DNA of 10,383 nucleotides from NCBI GenBank assembly GCA_964418085.1, contig CAYQKB010000036.1:1-10383 (forward strand), written 5' to 3'. Origin of the DNA: JBBTYG01 sp964418085. GTDB lineage: Bacteria; Patescibacteriota; Minisyncoccia; UBA6257; 2-01-FULL-56-20. The position numbers and the translations under genes were made by a program. The notes beneath the pieces are model-generated. The model saw only the letters and a program-made list of their open reading frames with translations. It was not told the origin of the DNA and searched no databases. Shown here piece after piece: positions 1 through 4,870 of the stretch (the stretch's first letter is position 1; the number at the start of each line of letters is the position of its first letter).

Positions 1-65
1 CCGTGATGCGAATTTTTTTCGCCCGTCTCCTTTCTCCCTGTTTTTTTTTGCTTGCCTTTCGCCAT
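1..65 (-). CDS. Possible 5' end of a divergent gene running off the left edge
   Basis: Reading the minus strand from the ATG at 65 gives 21 codons without a stop to the window edge. The peptide is very rich in Lys, Gly and other polar residues (it begins MAKGKQKKTGRKETG). No family can be recognised from so short a piece. The support is indirect: a promoter-like TTGCAA-16-TAGAAT lies just upstream on the same strand, and the A/G-rich codons look like a basic N-terminus. It could equally be a chance open frame in purine-rich DNA. Confidence 0.3.
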   Translation of the reverse strand, partial: MAKGKQKKTGRKETGEKNSHH

Positions 66-77
66 TTCGATACAGAT

Positions 78-105
78 ATTCTACCCCACACGAGGTGAGT
101 TGCAA
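78..105 (-). promoter_or_regulatory. Putative sigma-70-type promoter for the left divergent gene
   Basis: On the minus strand, TTGCAA (105-100) is followed after 16 nt by TAGAAT (83-78), a 4/6 and 5/6 match to the bacterial consensus. The -10 box ends 12 nt before the ATG at 65, which would give a leader of only about five bases. Confidence 0.35.
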
Positions 106-107
106 AA

Positions 108-137
108 TTTTCCGAGGTGAGGTCTTGGGTGTATACT
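108..137 (+). promoter_or_regulatory. Putative promoter of the HAD phosphatase gene
   Basis: TATACT at 132-137 is a good -10 box that ends 8 nt before the ATG at 146. The best -35 at a workable distance is a poor TTTTCC at 108-113 with an 18-nt spacer. The -10 placement again predicts an almost leaderless transcript. The -35 is weak, so confidence is low. Confidence 0.25.
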
Positions 138-145
138 TGAATGAA

Positions 146-952
146 ATGAAAAGGAAAATTGCCCAAAAGATTTTTTCCGGAAAAGAGCTTTTTGTTTTTG
201 ATCTCGACGGCACGCTCGCCGAAAGCAAATCGTCAATGGATGGGGAGATGGCCGGCTTGTTGTCTCGCCTTCTTGCCAAAAAGAAAGTTGCGGTTATCGG
301 AGGGGGACGCTACAAACAGTTTCAGGAACAGTTTATCGCGCGTTTTAAGTGCCCTCCAAAATTACTCGAAAATATTTTTTTATTTCCGACCACTTCGACT
401 TCTTTTTACCGCTATAGTAGAGGTGCGTGGCGAAATGTGTATGCACATAATCTTACAAAACAGCAACGCCGGAAAATTTTTGCCGCGTTCGAGCGTGCTT
501 TTTCTATTGTCGGCTATACACAACCGGAAAAGATTTATGGAGAAACCATTGAAGACCGTGATACGCAGATAAGCTTTTCCGCGCTCGGGCAAGATGTGGT
601 CAAAGTGCTTGGCGCAAAAAAGGGCGTTGCGCTTAAGGCTGCATGGGGGAAAACACCGTGGAGGCCGAAAATTGCTCGCGCTCTTCGGAAACTTCTGCCC
701 GAATTTGAGGTTCGCATGGGCGGGCTTAGTACCATTGATGTGACAAAAAAGGGAATTGATAAGGCATTTGGAATTCGTCAGATTGAAAAAACACTGGGTA
801 TTCCACGGAAGAAAATGCTTTTTATTGGGGATGCGATTTATCCTGGCGGGAATGACTATGCCGTGGTTCGTGCGGGAGTGGAGTATATAAAAGTTGCAGG
901 ACCGGAAGAGACGAAGAAAGTTATTAGATTGGCGTTTGCGGAACGAAAATAA
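146..952 (+). CDS. HAD-IIB family phosphatase, phosphomannomutase-like
   Basis: A 268-aa cytoplasmic HAD-superfamily protein. Motif I is FDLDGTL with the nucleophile and acid/base aspartates at D19 and D21. The motif II region is VIGGG (50-54). A Lys in KKGIDK (201-206) fits motif III, and GDAIYPGGND (228-237) supplies the metal-binding motif IV. The layout (GGG after strand 2, an ISFSALGQ stretch near 142-149, GGND, and a terminal AGPEET segment) resembles the alpha-phosphomannomutase branch of HAD-IIB proteins, which includes eukaryote-type PMM and sugar-phosphate phosphatases. The substrate is inferred to be a sugar phosphate and is not proven. I chose the ATG at 146 because the family starts shortly before motif I and a -10 box sits just upstream. 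A GTG at 95 would add 17 unremarkable residues that overlap that promoter. Full length for the family. Confidence 0.85.
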   Translation: MKRKIAQKIFSGKELFVFDLDGTLAESKSSMDGEMAGLLSRLLAKKKVAVIGGGRYKQFQEQFIARFKCPPKLLENIFLFPTTSTSFYRYSRGAWRNVYAHNLTKQQRRKIFAAFERAFSIVGYTQPEKIYGETIEDRDTQISFSALGQDVVKVLGAKKGVALKAAWGKTPWRPKIARALRKLLPEFEVRMGGLSTIDVTKKGIDKAFGIRQIEKTLGIPRKKMLFIGDAIYPGGNDYAVVRAGVEYIKVAGPEETKKVIRLAFAERK

Positions 953-996
953 GAAGCTACGGTATAACGCTTTGCTGTGTCAGTGGATCATTGCTA

Positions 997-1026
997 TTGA
1001 CCCCAATCCTTCGCCGAGAGTATAGT
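997..1026 (+). promoter_or_regulatory. Promoter of the YkuK-like gene, predicting a leaderless mRNA
   Basis: TTGACC (997-1002), an 18-nt spacer and TATAGT (1021-1026) match consensus 5/6 and 5/6. The -10 box ends only 6 nt before the ATG at 1033, so the expected transcription start falls on or next to the start codon. There is no Shine-Dalgarno sequence. Confidence 0.55.
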
Positions 1027-1032
1027 TTTCAC

Positions 1033-1512
1033 ATGCCAGACTTTCTTTTTAACTCACTTGGAATAAAGGTAACTGTTGCCGAGGTGGTCGCCGAGATCAT
1101 TGCTTTTATGCGGGCGGACGAGAGCCGCCTGTATAAGGTGACAATCGGGACCGATTCGCAGCTTTTGCAGGGAAACCAAGCGGATTTTGTGACGGCGATC
1201 GTTGTTCACCGCGTGGGGAATGGCGGAAAATATTTTTGGCGGCGGATGCCGAAAGAGAAGACGCATACGCTGCGGCAGAGGATCGTGCGCGAGGTGATGA
1301 TCTCGCTTGATGTTGCGCGAGGAGTTCTCAGCGAACTCAAAAAGTTTGAATTGCCGAAATTCGATTTCGAGATTCATATTGATGTCGGTGAGAACGGTCC
1401 GACGAAGCAGTTAATCTCCGACGTCGTTTCTCTCGTGCGCGCGAACAATTTTGAACCCAAGACAAAACCCGAGAGCTATGCGGCGACGAACGTGGCGGAC
1501 CGCCACGTCTGA
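1033..1512 (+). CDS. YkuK-type (DUF458) RNase H-like fold protein
   Basis: A 159-aa protein of the Bacillus YkuK family, whose biochemical role is not established; the fold is RNase H-like. Visible signatures are IGTDSQ (38-43) with the first conserved Asp, FVTAIVVHR (52-60), an RIVREVMISLDVA helix (83-95), IHIDVGENGPTK (115-126) with a second conserved Asp, and the family-typical C-terminal SYAATNVADRHV (148-159). The gene therefore looks complete although a repeat cassette begins about ten bases after its stop. The ATG at 1033 is preferred over a TTG at 991 because the longer form would place the promoter inside the gene. It ends in TGA, which argues against UGA recoding. The DEDDy exonuclease gene downstream may once have been its direct neighbour. 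Confidence 0.8.
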   Translation: MPDFLFNSLGIKVTVAEVVAEIIAFMRADESRLYKVTIGTDSQLLQGNQADFVTAIVVHRVGNGGKYFWRRMPKEKTHTLRQRIVREVMISLDVARGVLSELKKFELPKFDFEIHIDVGENGPTKQLISDVVSLVRANNFEPKTKPESYAATNVADRHV

Positions 1513-1519
1513 CGTGGCG
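1490..1519. repeat. Triple alternating repeat with two mutually exclusive hairpins
   Basis: ACGTGGCG (1490-1497), its complement CGCCACGT (1501-1508) and ACGTGGCG again (1512-1519) lie in series. The middle copy can pair with either neighbour, giving an 8-bp stem with a 3-nt loop in each case. The first hairpin lies inside the last codons of the YkuK-like gene (VADRHV). The second spans its stop codon. No T-run follows, so it is not a classical terminator. Confidence 0.6.
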
Positions 1520-1522
1520 ACC

Positions 1523-1552
1523 GGCGTATGGCTGATGGCTAATAGCGTATGG
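1523..1552 (+). repeat. Left heptamer array of the four-helix-bundle cassette
   Basis: Four consecutive 7-bp units, GGCGTAT, GGCTGAT, GGCTAAT and AGCGTAT, then GG. The consensus is RGCKDAT. The array starts 11 nt after the YkuK-like stop. Its outer 10 bases and inner 13 bases recur as the reverse complement at 1933-1955, on the far side of the four-helix-bundle ORF, with one mismatch in each block. The only large difference is one missing heptamer. Confidence 0.85.
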
Positions 1553-1582
1553 AAAGAGCAAAAAGTGAAGAACTTAATATAG

Positions 1583-1927
1583 ATGTTTAGATTTGAAGGT
1601 CTAGAAATCTGGACATTGGCAATAGATTACGCAAAATCTTGCTATCTTCTCGCGAAGAAATTTCCCGATTATGAGAAATTCAGTTTAGGAGACCAGCTGC
1701 GCAGAGCTTCTATCTCAATTTCAAATAATATTGCGGAGGGATCTGTTGGGTCCATCGCCAATTTCAGAAAATATCTTGTAACTGCAATCGGTTCCACATT
1801 GGAAACCGTAAACATTCTCAACTTTTCCCGGACGATGGAGTATATTACGCAGACAGAAAAGGAAGAAATGTATCATTCGGCGGAAACTCTTATTAAAAAG
1901 CTTCACAGTTTTTCAAATTCTCTATAA
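1583..1927 (+). CDS. Four-helix-bundle protein, 23S rRNA IVP family
   Basis: A 114-aa, all-helical protein of the S23 ribosomal intervening-sequence (IVP-type) family, the usual length. Diagnostic stretches are the opening FEGLEIWTLAIDYA (4-17), FPDYEKFSLGDQLRRA (27-42), SISNNIAEG (45-53) and AIGSTLETVN (68-77). Family members form homopentameric helical bundles; their function is unproven, and nucleic-acid binding has been suggested from the basic surface. In other bacteria this ORF lies within intervening sequences of 23S rRNA genes. Here it is free-standing between protein genes and bracketed by inverted heptamer arrays. The ATG at 1583 gives the family-typical N-terminus. There is no Shine-Dalgarno sequence and no convincing promoter of its own. 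Codon use looks more A+T-rich than in the YkuK-like gene upstream. Confidence 0.88.
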   Translation: MFRFEGLEIWTLAIDYAKSCYLLAKKFPDYEKFSLGDQLRRASISISNNIAEGSVGSIANFRKYLVTAIGSTLETVNILNFSRTMEYITQTEKEEMYHSAETLIKKLHSFSNSL

Positions 1928-1962
1928 TTTAGCCATACGCTATTTGCTATACGCCATTCGCA
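1928..1962 (-). repeat. Right heptamer array, inverted relative to the left one
   Basis: Five 7-bp units on the plus strand: TTTAGCC, ATACGCT, ATTTGCT, ATACGCC and ATTCGCA. They are the reverse-complement form of the RGCKDAT heptamers at 1523-1552. The array begins immediately after the four-helix-bundle stop codon and ends 4 nt before the ATG of the next gene, so it occupies essentially the whole intergenic space. Confidence 0.85.
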
Positions 1963-1966
1963 AACC

Positions 1967-2539
1967 ATGGATACTTTAGTCTTCGACATCGAAACGCAAA
2001 ATTTTTTCACCGACCCGGGCGTGGGGCGGGATAATTTCGATGCGCTCAAAATTTCCGCCGCCGGCGTGTACTCCTACGATAAAAACGAATATTTTTGCTT
2101 TGAAGAAGCGGAGATGGGAAAGGCGGTGGAACTTTTCCGTGGGGCGTCGCGGATTGTCGGCTTTAGTATCAATCGGTATGACGTTCCGGTGCTCAATGCA
2201 TACTTTCAGAAACTTGGCGCGGCGTCCGTGAATTTATGGGATAAGCAGCGCATTGATCTTTTGGAAGAGGTTGAGGCATTAACGGGCGAGCGGATTAGCT
2301 TGAGCCGGCTTGCGGAAGCGAATGGCGGCAAGCCAAAGGAGCATCACGGCTCGGAGGCGATAGGCCTCTATAAAGAGGGGCGGATGGCGGAGCTAAAGGA
2401 ATATTGTTTGAACGACGTGAAAATTACGAAGGATATCTACGACTTATATATGAAGGAGGGCACTCTCTTGGTGCCCGATAAAAAAACGGGGATTATGAAA
2501 AAAATCGAGTTTTCGCGGAAAGGCGCAGCACTTTTTTAG
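1967..2539 (+). CDS. DEDDy-type 3'-5' exonuclease (RNase H-like domain protein)
   Basis: A 190-aa protein with the three exonuclease motifs of the DnaQ/PolB-like superfamily. Motif I is FDIET (D7, E9), motif II is VGFSINRYDVPVLN with D72, and motif III is YCLNDV with Y146 and D150, which makes it the DEDDy class. These acidic residues bind two divalent metals and hydrolyse phosphodiester bonds from 3' ends. It is a stand-alone nuclease: no polymerase or helicase domain is attached. Similar short proteins are annotated as predicted exonucleases related to the PolB exonuclease domain. Whether DNA or RNA is the substrate cannot be told. The ATG at 1967 lies 4 nt after the right heptamer array and has no Shine-Dalgarno sequence or clear promoter, so it probably depends on transcription from upstream. 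Confidence 0.8.
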   Translation: MDTLVFDIETQNFFTDPGVGRDNFDALKISAAGVYSYDKNEYFCFEEAEMGKAVELFRGASRIVGFSINRYDVPVLNAYFQKLGAASVNLWDKQRIDLLEEVEALTGERISLSRLAEANGGKPKEHHGSEAIGLYKEGRMAELKEYCLNDVKITKDIYDLYMKEGTLLVPDKKTGIMKKIEFSRKGAALF

Positions 2540-2543
2540 AAGA

Positions 2544-2646
2544 TAATGCACAGGAGCTTTTTGGAGCACAGATATTTTTTTGCTAAAAAAATTCTTCATC
2601 CTCGCATCGCCACGCTCCGGAAGCCTCCAAAAAGCGCCTGGCATTA
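2544..2646. repeat. 103-bp near-perfect inverted repeat with a nested A/T hairpin
   Basis: The left arm 2544-2566 (TAATGC, A, then CAGGAGCTTTTTGGAG) pairs with the right arm 2625-2646 (CTCCAAAAAGCGCCTG then GCATTA), with one bulged A and one mismatch over 22 pairs. The 58-bp loop contains a perfect nested hairpin, A-T7-GCT-A7-T, at 2574-2592. It begins 4 nt after the exonuclease stop. It could act as a read-through barrier or be a small non-coding palindromic element. No transposase is present. The intergenic span 2540-2859 holds this repeat, a promoter and a structured leader. Confidence 0.6.
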
Positions 2647-2680
2647 CCGTTACCTTATGACGCGAAAGGTTGTAGTAAAT

Positions 2681-2708
2681 TTGACATTTTCTCTGGATTT
2701 GTTATAGT
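2681..2708 (+). promoter_or_regulatory. Strong promoter of the 210-aa hypothetical gene
   Basis: A perfect TTGACA (2681-2686), a 16-nt spacer and TATAGT (2703-2708, 5/6). This is the best promoter in the window. Unlike the leaderless-type promoters nearby, the predicted start near 2715 leaves about 145 nt of untranslated leader before the ATG at 2860. Confidence 0.6.
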
Positions 2709-2740
2709 TTAGGCGTTCTTTTACAACCTTATATTACTTG

Positions 2741-2849
2741 CTTTTTCGCCTCGGCGTTTAGGATATTTAGATTAAACGTCTTAACCGCTGCGGCGAAAAG
2801 GATGAAACGCAACCTTGCAAAGTGCAAGGCCGTTCAAGTCCGCGCCATC
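2741..2849 (+). promoter_or_regulatory. Structured 5' leader upstream of the hypothetical gene
   Basis: CTTTTTCGCC (2741-2750) pairs with GGCGAAAAGG (2792-2801). Inside it GGCGTTTA (2753-2760) pairs with TAAACGTC (2773-2780). A separate perfect hairpin follows, CCTTGCA-AAG-TGCAAGG (2813-2829). The next bases, GTTCAAGTCC then GCGCCA, look like the T-loop and 3' end of a tRNA, but the T-stem does not pair well and no full cloverleaf can be drawn. The whole could be a riboswitch-like leader, a tRNA-derived remnant, or part of a conserved module that travels with the gene. No known riboswitch class is recognised. Confidence 0.4.
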
Positions 2850-2859
2850 AGAAATAGTT

Positions 2860-3492
2860 ATGACAAAATCCGAACCGAAACAGCACTTCACACTCCTCTC
2901 AACGCTTGCGGCCAATGCAGACTTGGGGCAGTTCAGCAAAGAACAAATCCAAGTGGGCATCAGCGAGCCGGAACGCGCCGGAGCCGAATTCGCCGCTTTC
3001 GTGGCAAACGGTTTCCGGGTGCAAGTCGAGGATCTCTTCCTCGACACCGGCGAACTCACAATTGAGCTCCCCGCCCTCCCGCGCCCGACGCTCGAAGAAC
3101 TCCAGAAAGACTGGGCTGGCATCGAATCCATCGAGCGGGACACTTCGACAACCGAAGCCACGACGCTCACGCTCTTCACCGTCCTCCGGCCAACCGAGAA
3201 AGACTCAATCAATGGCTCTGAGTATGAGCGACGGATTGCCGTGCGACAGAACTCCTTGTTGGGCTACCAGCACCGAAACTGGGTGATCGAGCATCAGGAT
3301 GAGCCTGCACTCAAAGAGCTGCTCGGAAAAATATACATCGACTTTCCAGCGCTCATTGTGGTGGACTCGAGCGGCAGCCAGAACTTCCCGTATGCGAATG
3401 ACAATGGCAAGCGGTGGAATCCGAACTGGAACTGGGTCAGCAATGACTTCAATCGTAACGGTCGAGTTGCCGCCTCAAGCAATTTGCAATAG
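2860..3492 (+). CDS. Hypothetical protein with a Trp/Asn-rich C-terminus
   Basis: A 210-aa soluble protein with no signal peptide or membrane segment; I cannot assign it a function. Features visible are a Pro-rich link PALPRPTLEELQ (71-82), a central region with IERDTSTTEATTLTL (91-105), LGYQHRNWVIEHQDEPAL (134-151), a hydrophobic strand IYIDFPALIVVDSSG (158-172), and a C-terminal stretch RWNPNWNWVSNDFNRNGR (185-202) that is dense in Trp and Asn. The style recalls a multi-copy family of uncharacterised proteins in Parcubacteria genomes, but that is memory and not a search result. Codons are visibly richer in C at third positions than in the flanking genes, suggesting a different origin. The ATG at 2860 is preferred over an in-frame TTG at 2815, which falls inside the structured leader. 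It has its own strong promoter. The reading frame itself is well supported. Confidence 0.7.
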   Translation: MTKSEPKQHFTLLSTLAANADLGQFSKEQIQVGISEPERAGAEFAAFVANGFRVQVEDLFLDTGELTIELPALPRPTLEELQKDWAGIESIERDTSTTEATTLTLFTVLRPTEKDSINGSEYERRIAVRQNSLLGYQHRNWVIEHQDEPALKELLGKIYIDFPALIVVDSSGSQNFPYANDNGKRWNPNWNWVSNDFNRNGRVAASSNLQ

Positions 3493-3501
3493 TAAGTAGG
3501 G

Positions 3502-3621
3502 TTATGAATGACCGGCGGGCTTGCTCGCTTGTTTGAGCCACCCGCCGAGCATCTTGCCGATTTCTTCGAGCGGTTCGGAGAGCAGAATATATTTTTTGTT
3601 ATCAACCGCCTTTATTTCCCA
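3502..3621 (-). pseudogene. C-terminal remnant of a second four-helix-bundle gene
   Basis: On the minus strand, from TGG at 3621 to the TAA at 3504-3502, there is an open stretch of 39 codons with no start codon at its upstream end; a stop (TAA, 3624-3622) immediately precedes it. The peptide includes KKYILLSEPLEEIGKMLGGW, which has the look of the last helix of IVP-type four-helix-bundle proteins (an E-E-I-x-K-M-L-x-G-W pattern). It differs from the intact copy at 1583-1927, so it would derive from another subfamily. It is likely a decayed fragment. The identification rests on one helix only. Confidence 0.4.
3513..3547. repeat. G+C-rich stem-loop after the hypothetical gene
   Basis: CGGCGGG (3513-3519) and CCCGCCG (3541-3547) form a perfect 7-bp stem. 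Inside it GCTC (3523-3526) and GAGC (3535-3538) can pair further. It lies about 20 nt past the hypothetical gene's stop and may end that transcript, but no T-run follows. It also falls in the minus-strand four-helix-bundle remnant, so part of the symmetry may come from coding sequence. Confidence 0.35.
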
Positions 3622-3683
3622 TTACATAATGAAAGTAGTTAATCTAATGATTGATTTTTATCCCCACTAGGAATGTGTGCGAC

Positions 3684-3712
3684 TTGCGCCAAGTCCACAA
3701 ATTTGCTAAAAT
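3684..3712 (+). promoter_or_regulatory. Extended -10 promoter of the Fic gene
   Basis: TTGCGC (3684-3689), a 17-nt spacer and TAAAAT (3707-3712, 5/6), with the extended -10 TGC directly before it. The box ends 7 nt before the ATG at 3720, so the transcript probably starts at or beside the start codon. Confidence 0.5.
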
Positions 3713-3719
3713 TTTGTAT

Positions 3720-4811
3720 ATGTATGATAGGAAGCAGCCATATAACGATTTACCGAAATTGCCTCCGAATTTCGACTTCGACGACGTCGAAATTTTGAAG
3801 TTGGTAAATAAGGCAAATATAGCTATTTCCAGTTTTAATGGTACTGCAAAATTACTTCCGAATAGAGAGATCATTATTGAGCCTCTTTCCGTCAAGGAGG
3901 CGGTTGCTAGTAGTGGGGTTGAAAATATTAATACCACCGTTTCAGAAGTTTTTAGGGCGGAGCTTTTTCCCAATGTAGAACCAACTGATGCCGAGAAAGA
4001 AACTCTCCATTATAAAGAAGCTTTGATGGAGGGGTGGGATTTAGTAAAAACTCAAAGTTTTTTAAGCACTAATAATTATATTGATTTGCAATCACGACTT
4101 GAGCCAAAAAAATCTGGCATACGAAAGAAAAATCAAACAAAAGAACCAGTTAGGATTGAAAGTAGTAAAACAAAAGAAGTGATATATACACCTCCCGAAG
4201 GGGAGGAATTAATTCGCGATTTACTGAAGAATTACGAAAATTATTATAATGACTTTTCTGAAGATGGAATTGATCCACTAATTAAGTTGGCATTGCTTCA
4301 CTATCAGTTTGAAGCTATACATCCGTTTAGAGATGGGAATGGAAGAACGGGAAGGATATTGATGGTTTTGTATTTAGTACTTGCTAATAGAATCGATTTG
4401 CCGATGTTGTTCATTAGCGGCTATATTCTCAAAAATAGAGATGAATACTATAAGAGATTGAAAGAAGTCACAGAAAATGCAGACTGGAAAGAGCTGGTCA
4501 TTTATATTCTGAATGCTGTAATCCAGCAATCAAGGAGTACCGAAAAAACTATAATGGGAATTAAAAATCTTATTGAAGAATATAAAGAACAGTGCATTGC
4601 TTCAAAATTCCTGCCCAAAGGAAGCCATGTCGTTGATTATTTGTTCTCAAAGCCAGTTTACACTTACAATGACATGTCAGAAAAGGCAAAAATACATAGG
4701 AACACTGCCGATGCCTATTTAAATACACTCAATAAAGCTGGTGTATTGAAAAAAACGAAATTTAAGAAAGAAGCTTTATTTTATAATCCAAAATTTATAA
4801 AACTTCTTTAG
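3720..4811 (+). CDS. Fic-domain protein AMP-transferase, class II (N-terminal inhibitory helix)
   Basis: A 363-aa protein with three parts. The N-terminal Fic_N-type region contains SSGVEN (64-69), which fits the (S/T)xxxE(G/N) inhibitory helix of class II Fic proteins, with E68 expected to block ATP gamma-phosphate binding. The Fic core carries the complete catalytic motif HPFRDGNGRTGR (201-212), with H201 as catalytic base. A C-terminal winged-helix-like segment (about 300-363) includes YNDMSEKAKIHRNTADAYL. Such enzymes transfer AMP from ATP to Ser/Thr/Tyr of target proteins, and some also remove it. The target here is unknown. The ATG at 3720 is chosen because a promoter ends 7 nt before it; a TTG at 3651 would swallow the promoter. 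The gene is clearly more A+T-rich than its neighbours, suggesting horizontal transfer. No antitoxin gene lies beside it. Confidence 0.9.
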   Translation: MYDRKQPYNDLPKLPPNFDFDDVEILKLVNKANIAISSFNGTAKLLPNREIIIEPLSVKEAVASSGVENINTTVSEVFRAELFPNVEPTDAEKETLHYKEALMEGWDLVKTQSFLSTNNYIDLQSRLEPKKSGIRKKNQTKEPVRIESSKTKEVIYTPPEGEELIRDLLKNYENYYNDFSEDGIDPLIKLALLHYQFEAIHPFRDGNGRTGRILMVLYLVLANRIDLPMLFISGYILKNRDEYYKRLKEVTENADWKELVIYILNAVIQQSRSTEKTIMGIKNLIEEYKEQCIASKFLPKGSHVVDYLFSKPVYTYNDMSEKAKIHRNTADAYLNTLNKAGVLKKTKFKKEALFYNPKFIKLL

Positions 4812-4818
4812 TTTTTTT
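4799..4818 (+). terminator. Weak A/T hairpin with T-run at the end of the Fic gene
   Basis: AAAACT (4799-4804), loop TCTTT, AGTTTT (4810-4815), then three more T. The stop codon lies in the hairpin. The stem has one G-C pair, so it would be a poor intrinsic terminator. Confidence 0.2.
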
Positions 4819-4870
4819 GCCATCTTATTTTTGGTAGTTATATATGATTACCAAAAGACATAAGAAGATT

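Larger units (their letters stand above)
1523..1962. mobile_element. Candidate cassette: four-helix-bundle ORF between inverted heptamer arrays
   Basis: A unit of about 440 bp with one ORF (1583-1927), flanked by heptamer arrays in inverted orientation at 1523-1552 and 1928-1962. It sits between two nuclease-fold genes with almost no other intergenic DNA. IVP-type four-helix-bundle genes are known as selfish-looking insertions in 23S rRNA genes of other bacteria, so a mobile or transmissible cassette is a reasonable inference. No transposase and no clear target-site duplication are visible. Boundaries are approximate. Confidence 0.4.

Noticed and set aside
95..145. GTG at 95 as the start of the HAD gene
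   Set aside because: It adds 17 residues before the normal HAD N-terminus, has no ribosome-binding site, and would place the -10 box inside the gene.
991..1032. TTG at 991 as the start of the YkuK-like gene
   Set aside because: The added residues cover the TTGACC/TATAGT promoter and are not family-like.
1510..1512. UGA recoding to glycine, as in some CPR lineages
   Set aside because: This TGA ends the YkuK-like protein exactly at its family-typical C-terminus and no gene here shows internal TGA codons.
1523..1962. CRISPR array from the regular short repeats
   Set aside because: The units are 7 bp and contiguous, without spacers, and no cas gene is present.
2805..2850. A tRNA gene suggested by GTTCAAGTCC and GCGCCA
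   Set aside because: The T-stem pairs at only some positions and no D-arm, anticodon arm or matching acceptor strand can be placed upstream.
3651..3719. TTG at 3651 as the start of the Fic gene
   Set aside because: The extension encodes the promoter region and does not resemble Fic N-termini.
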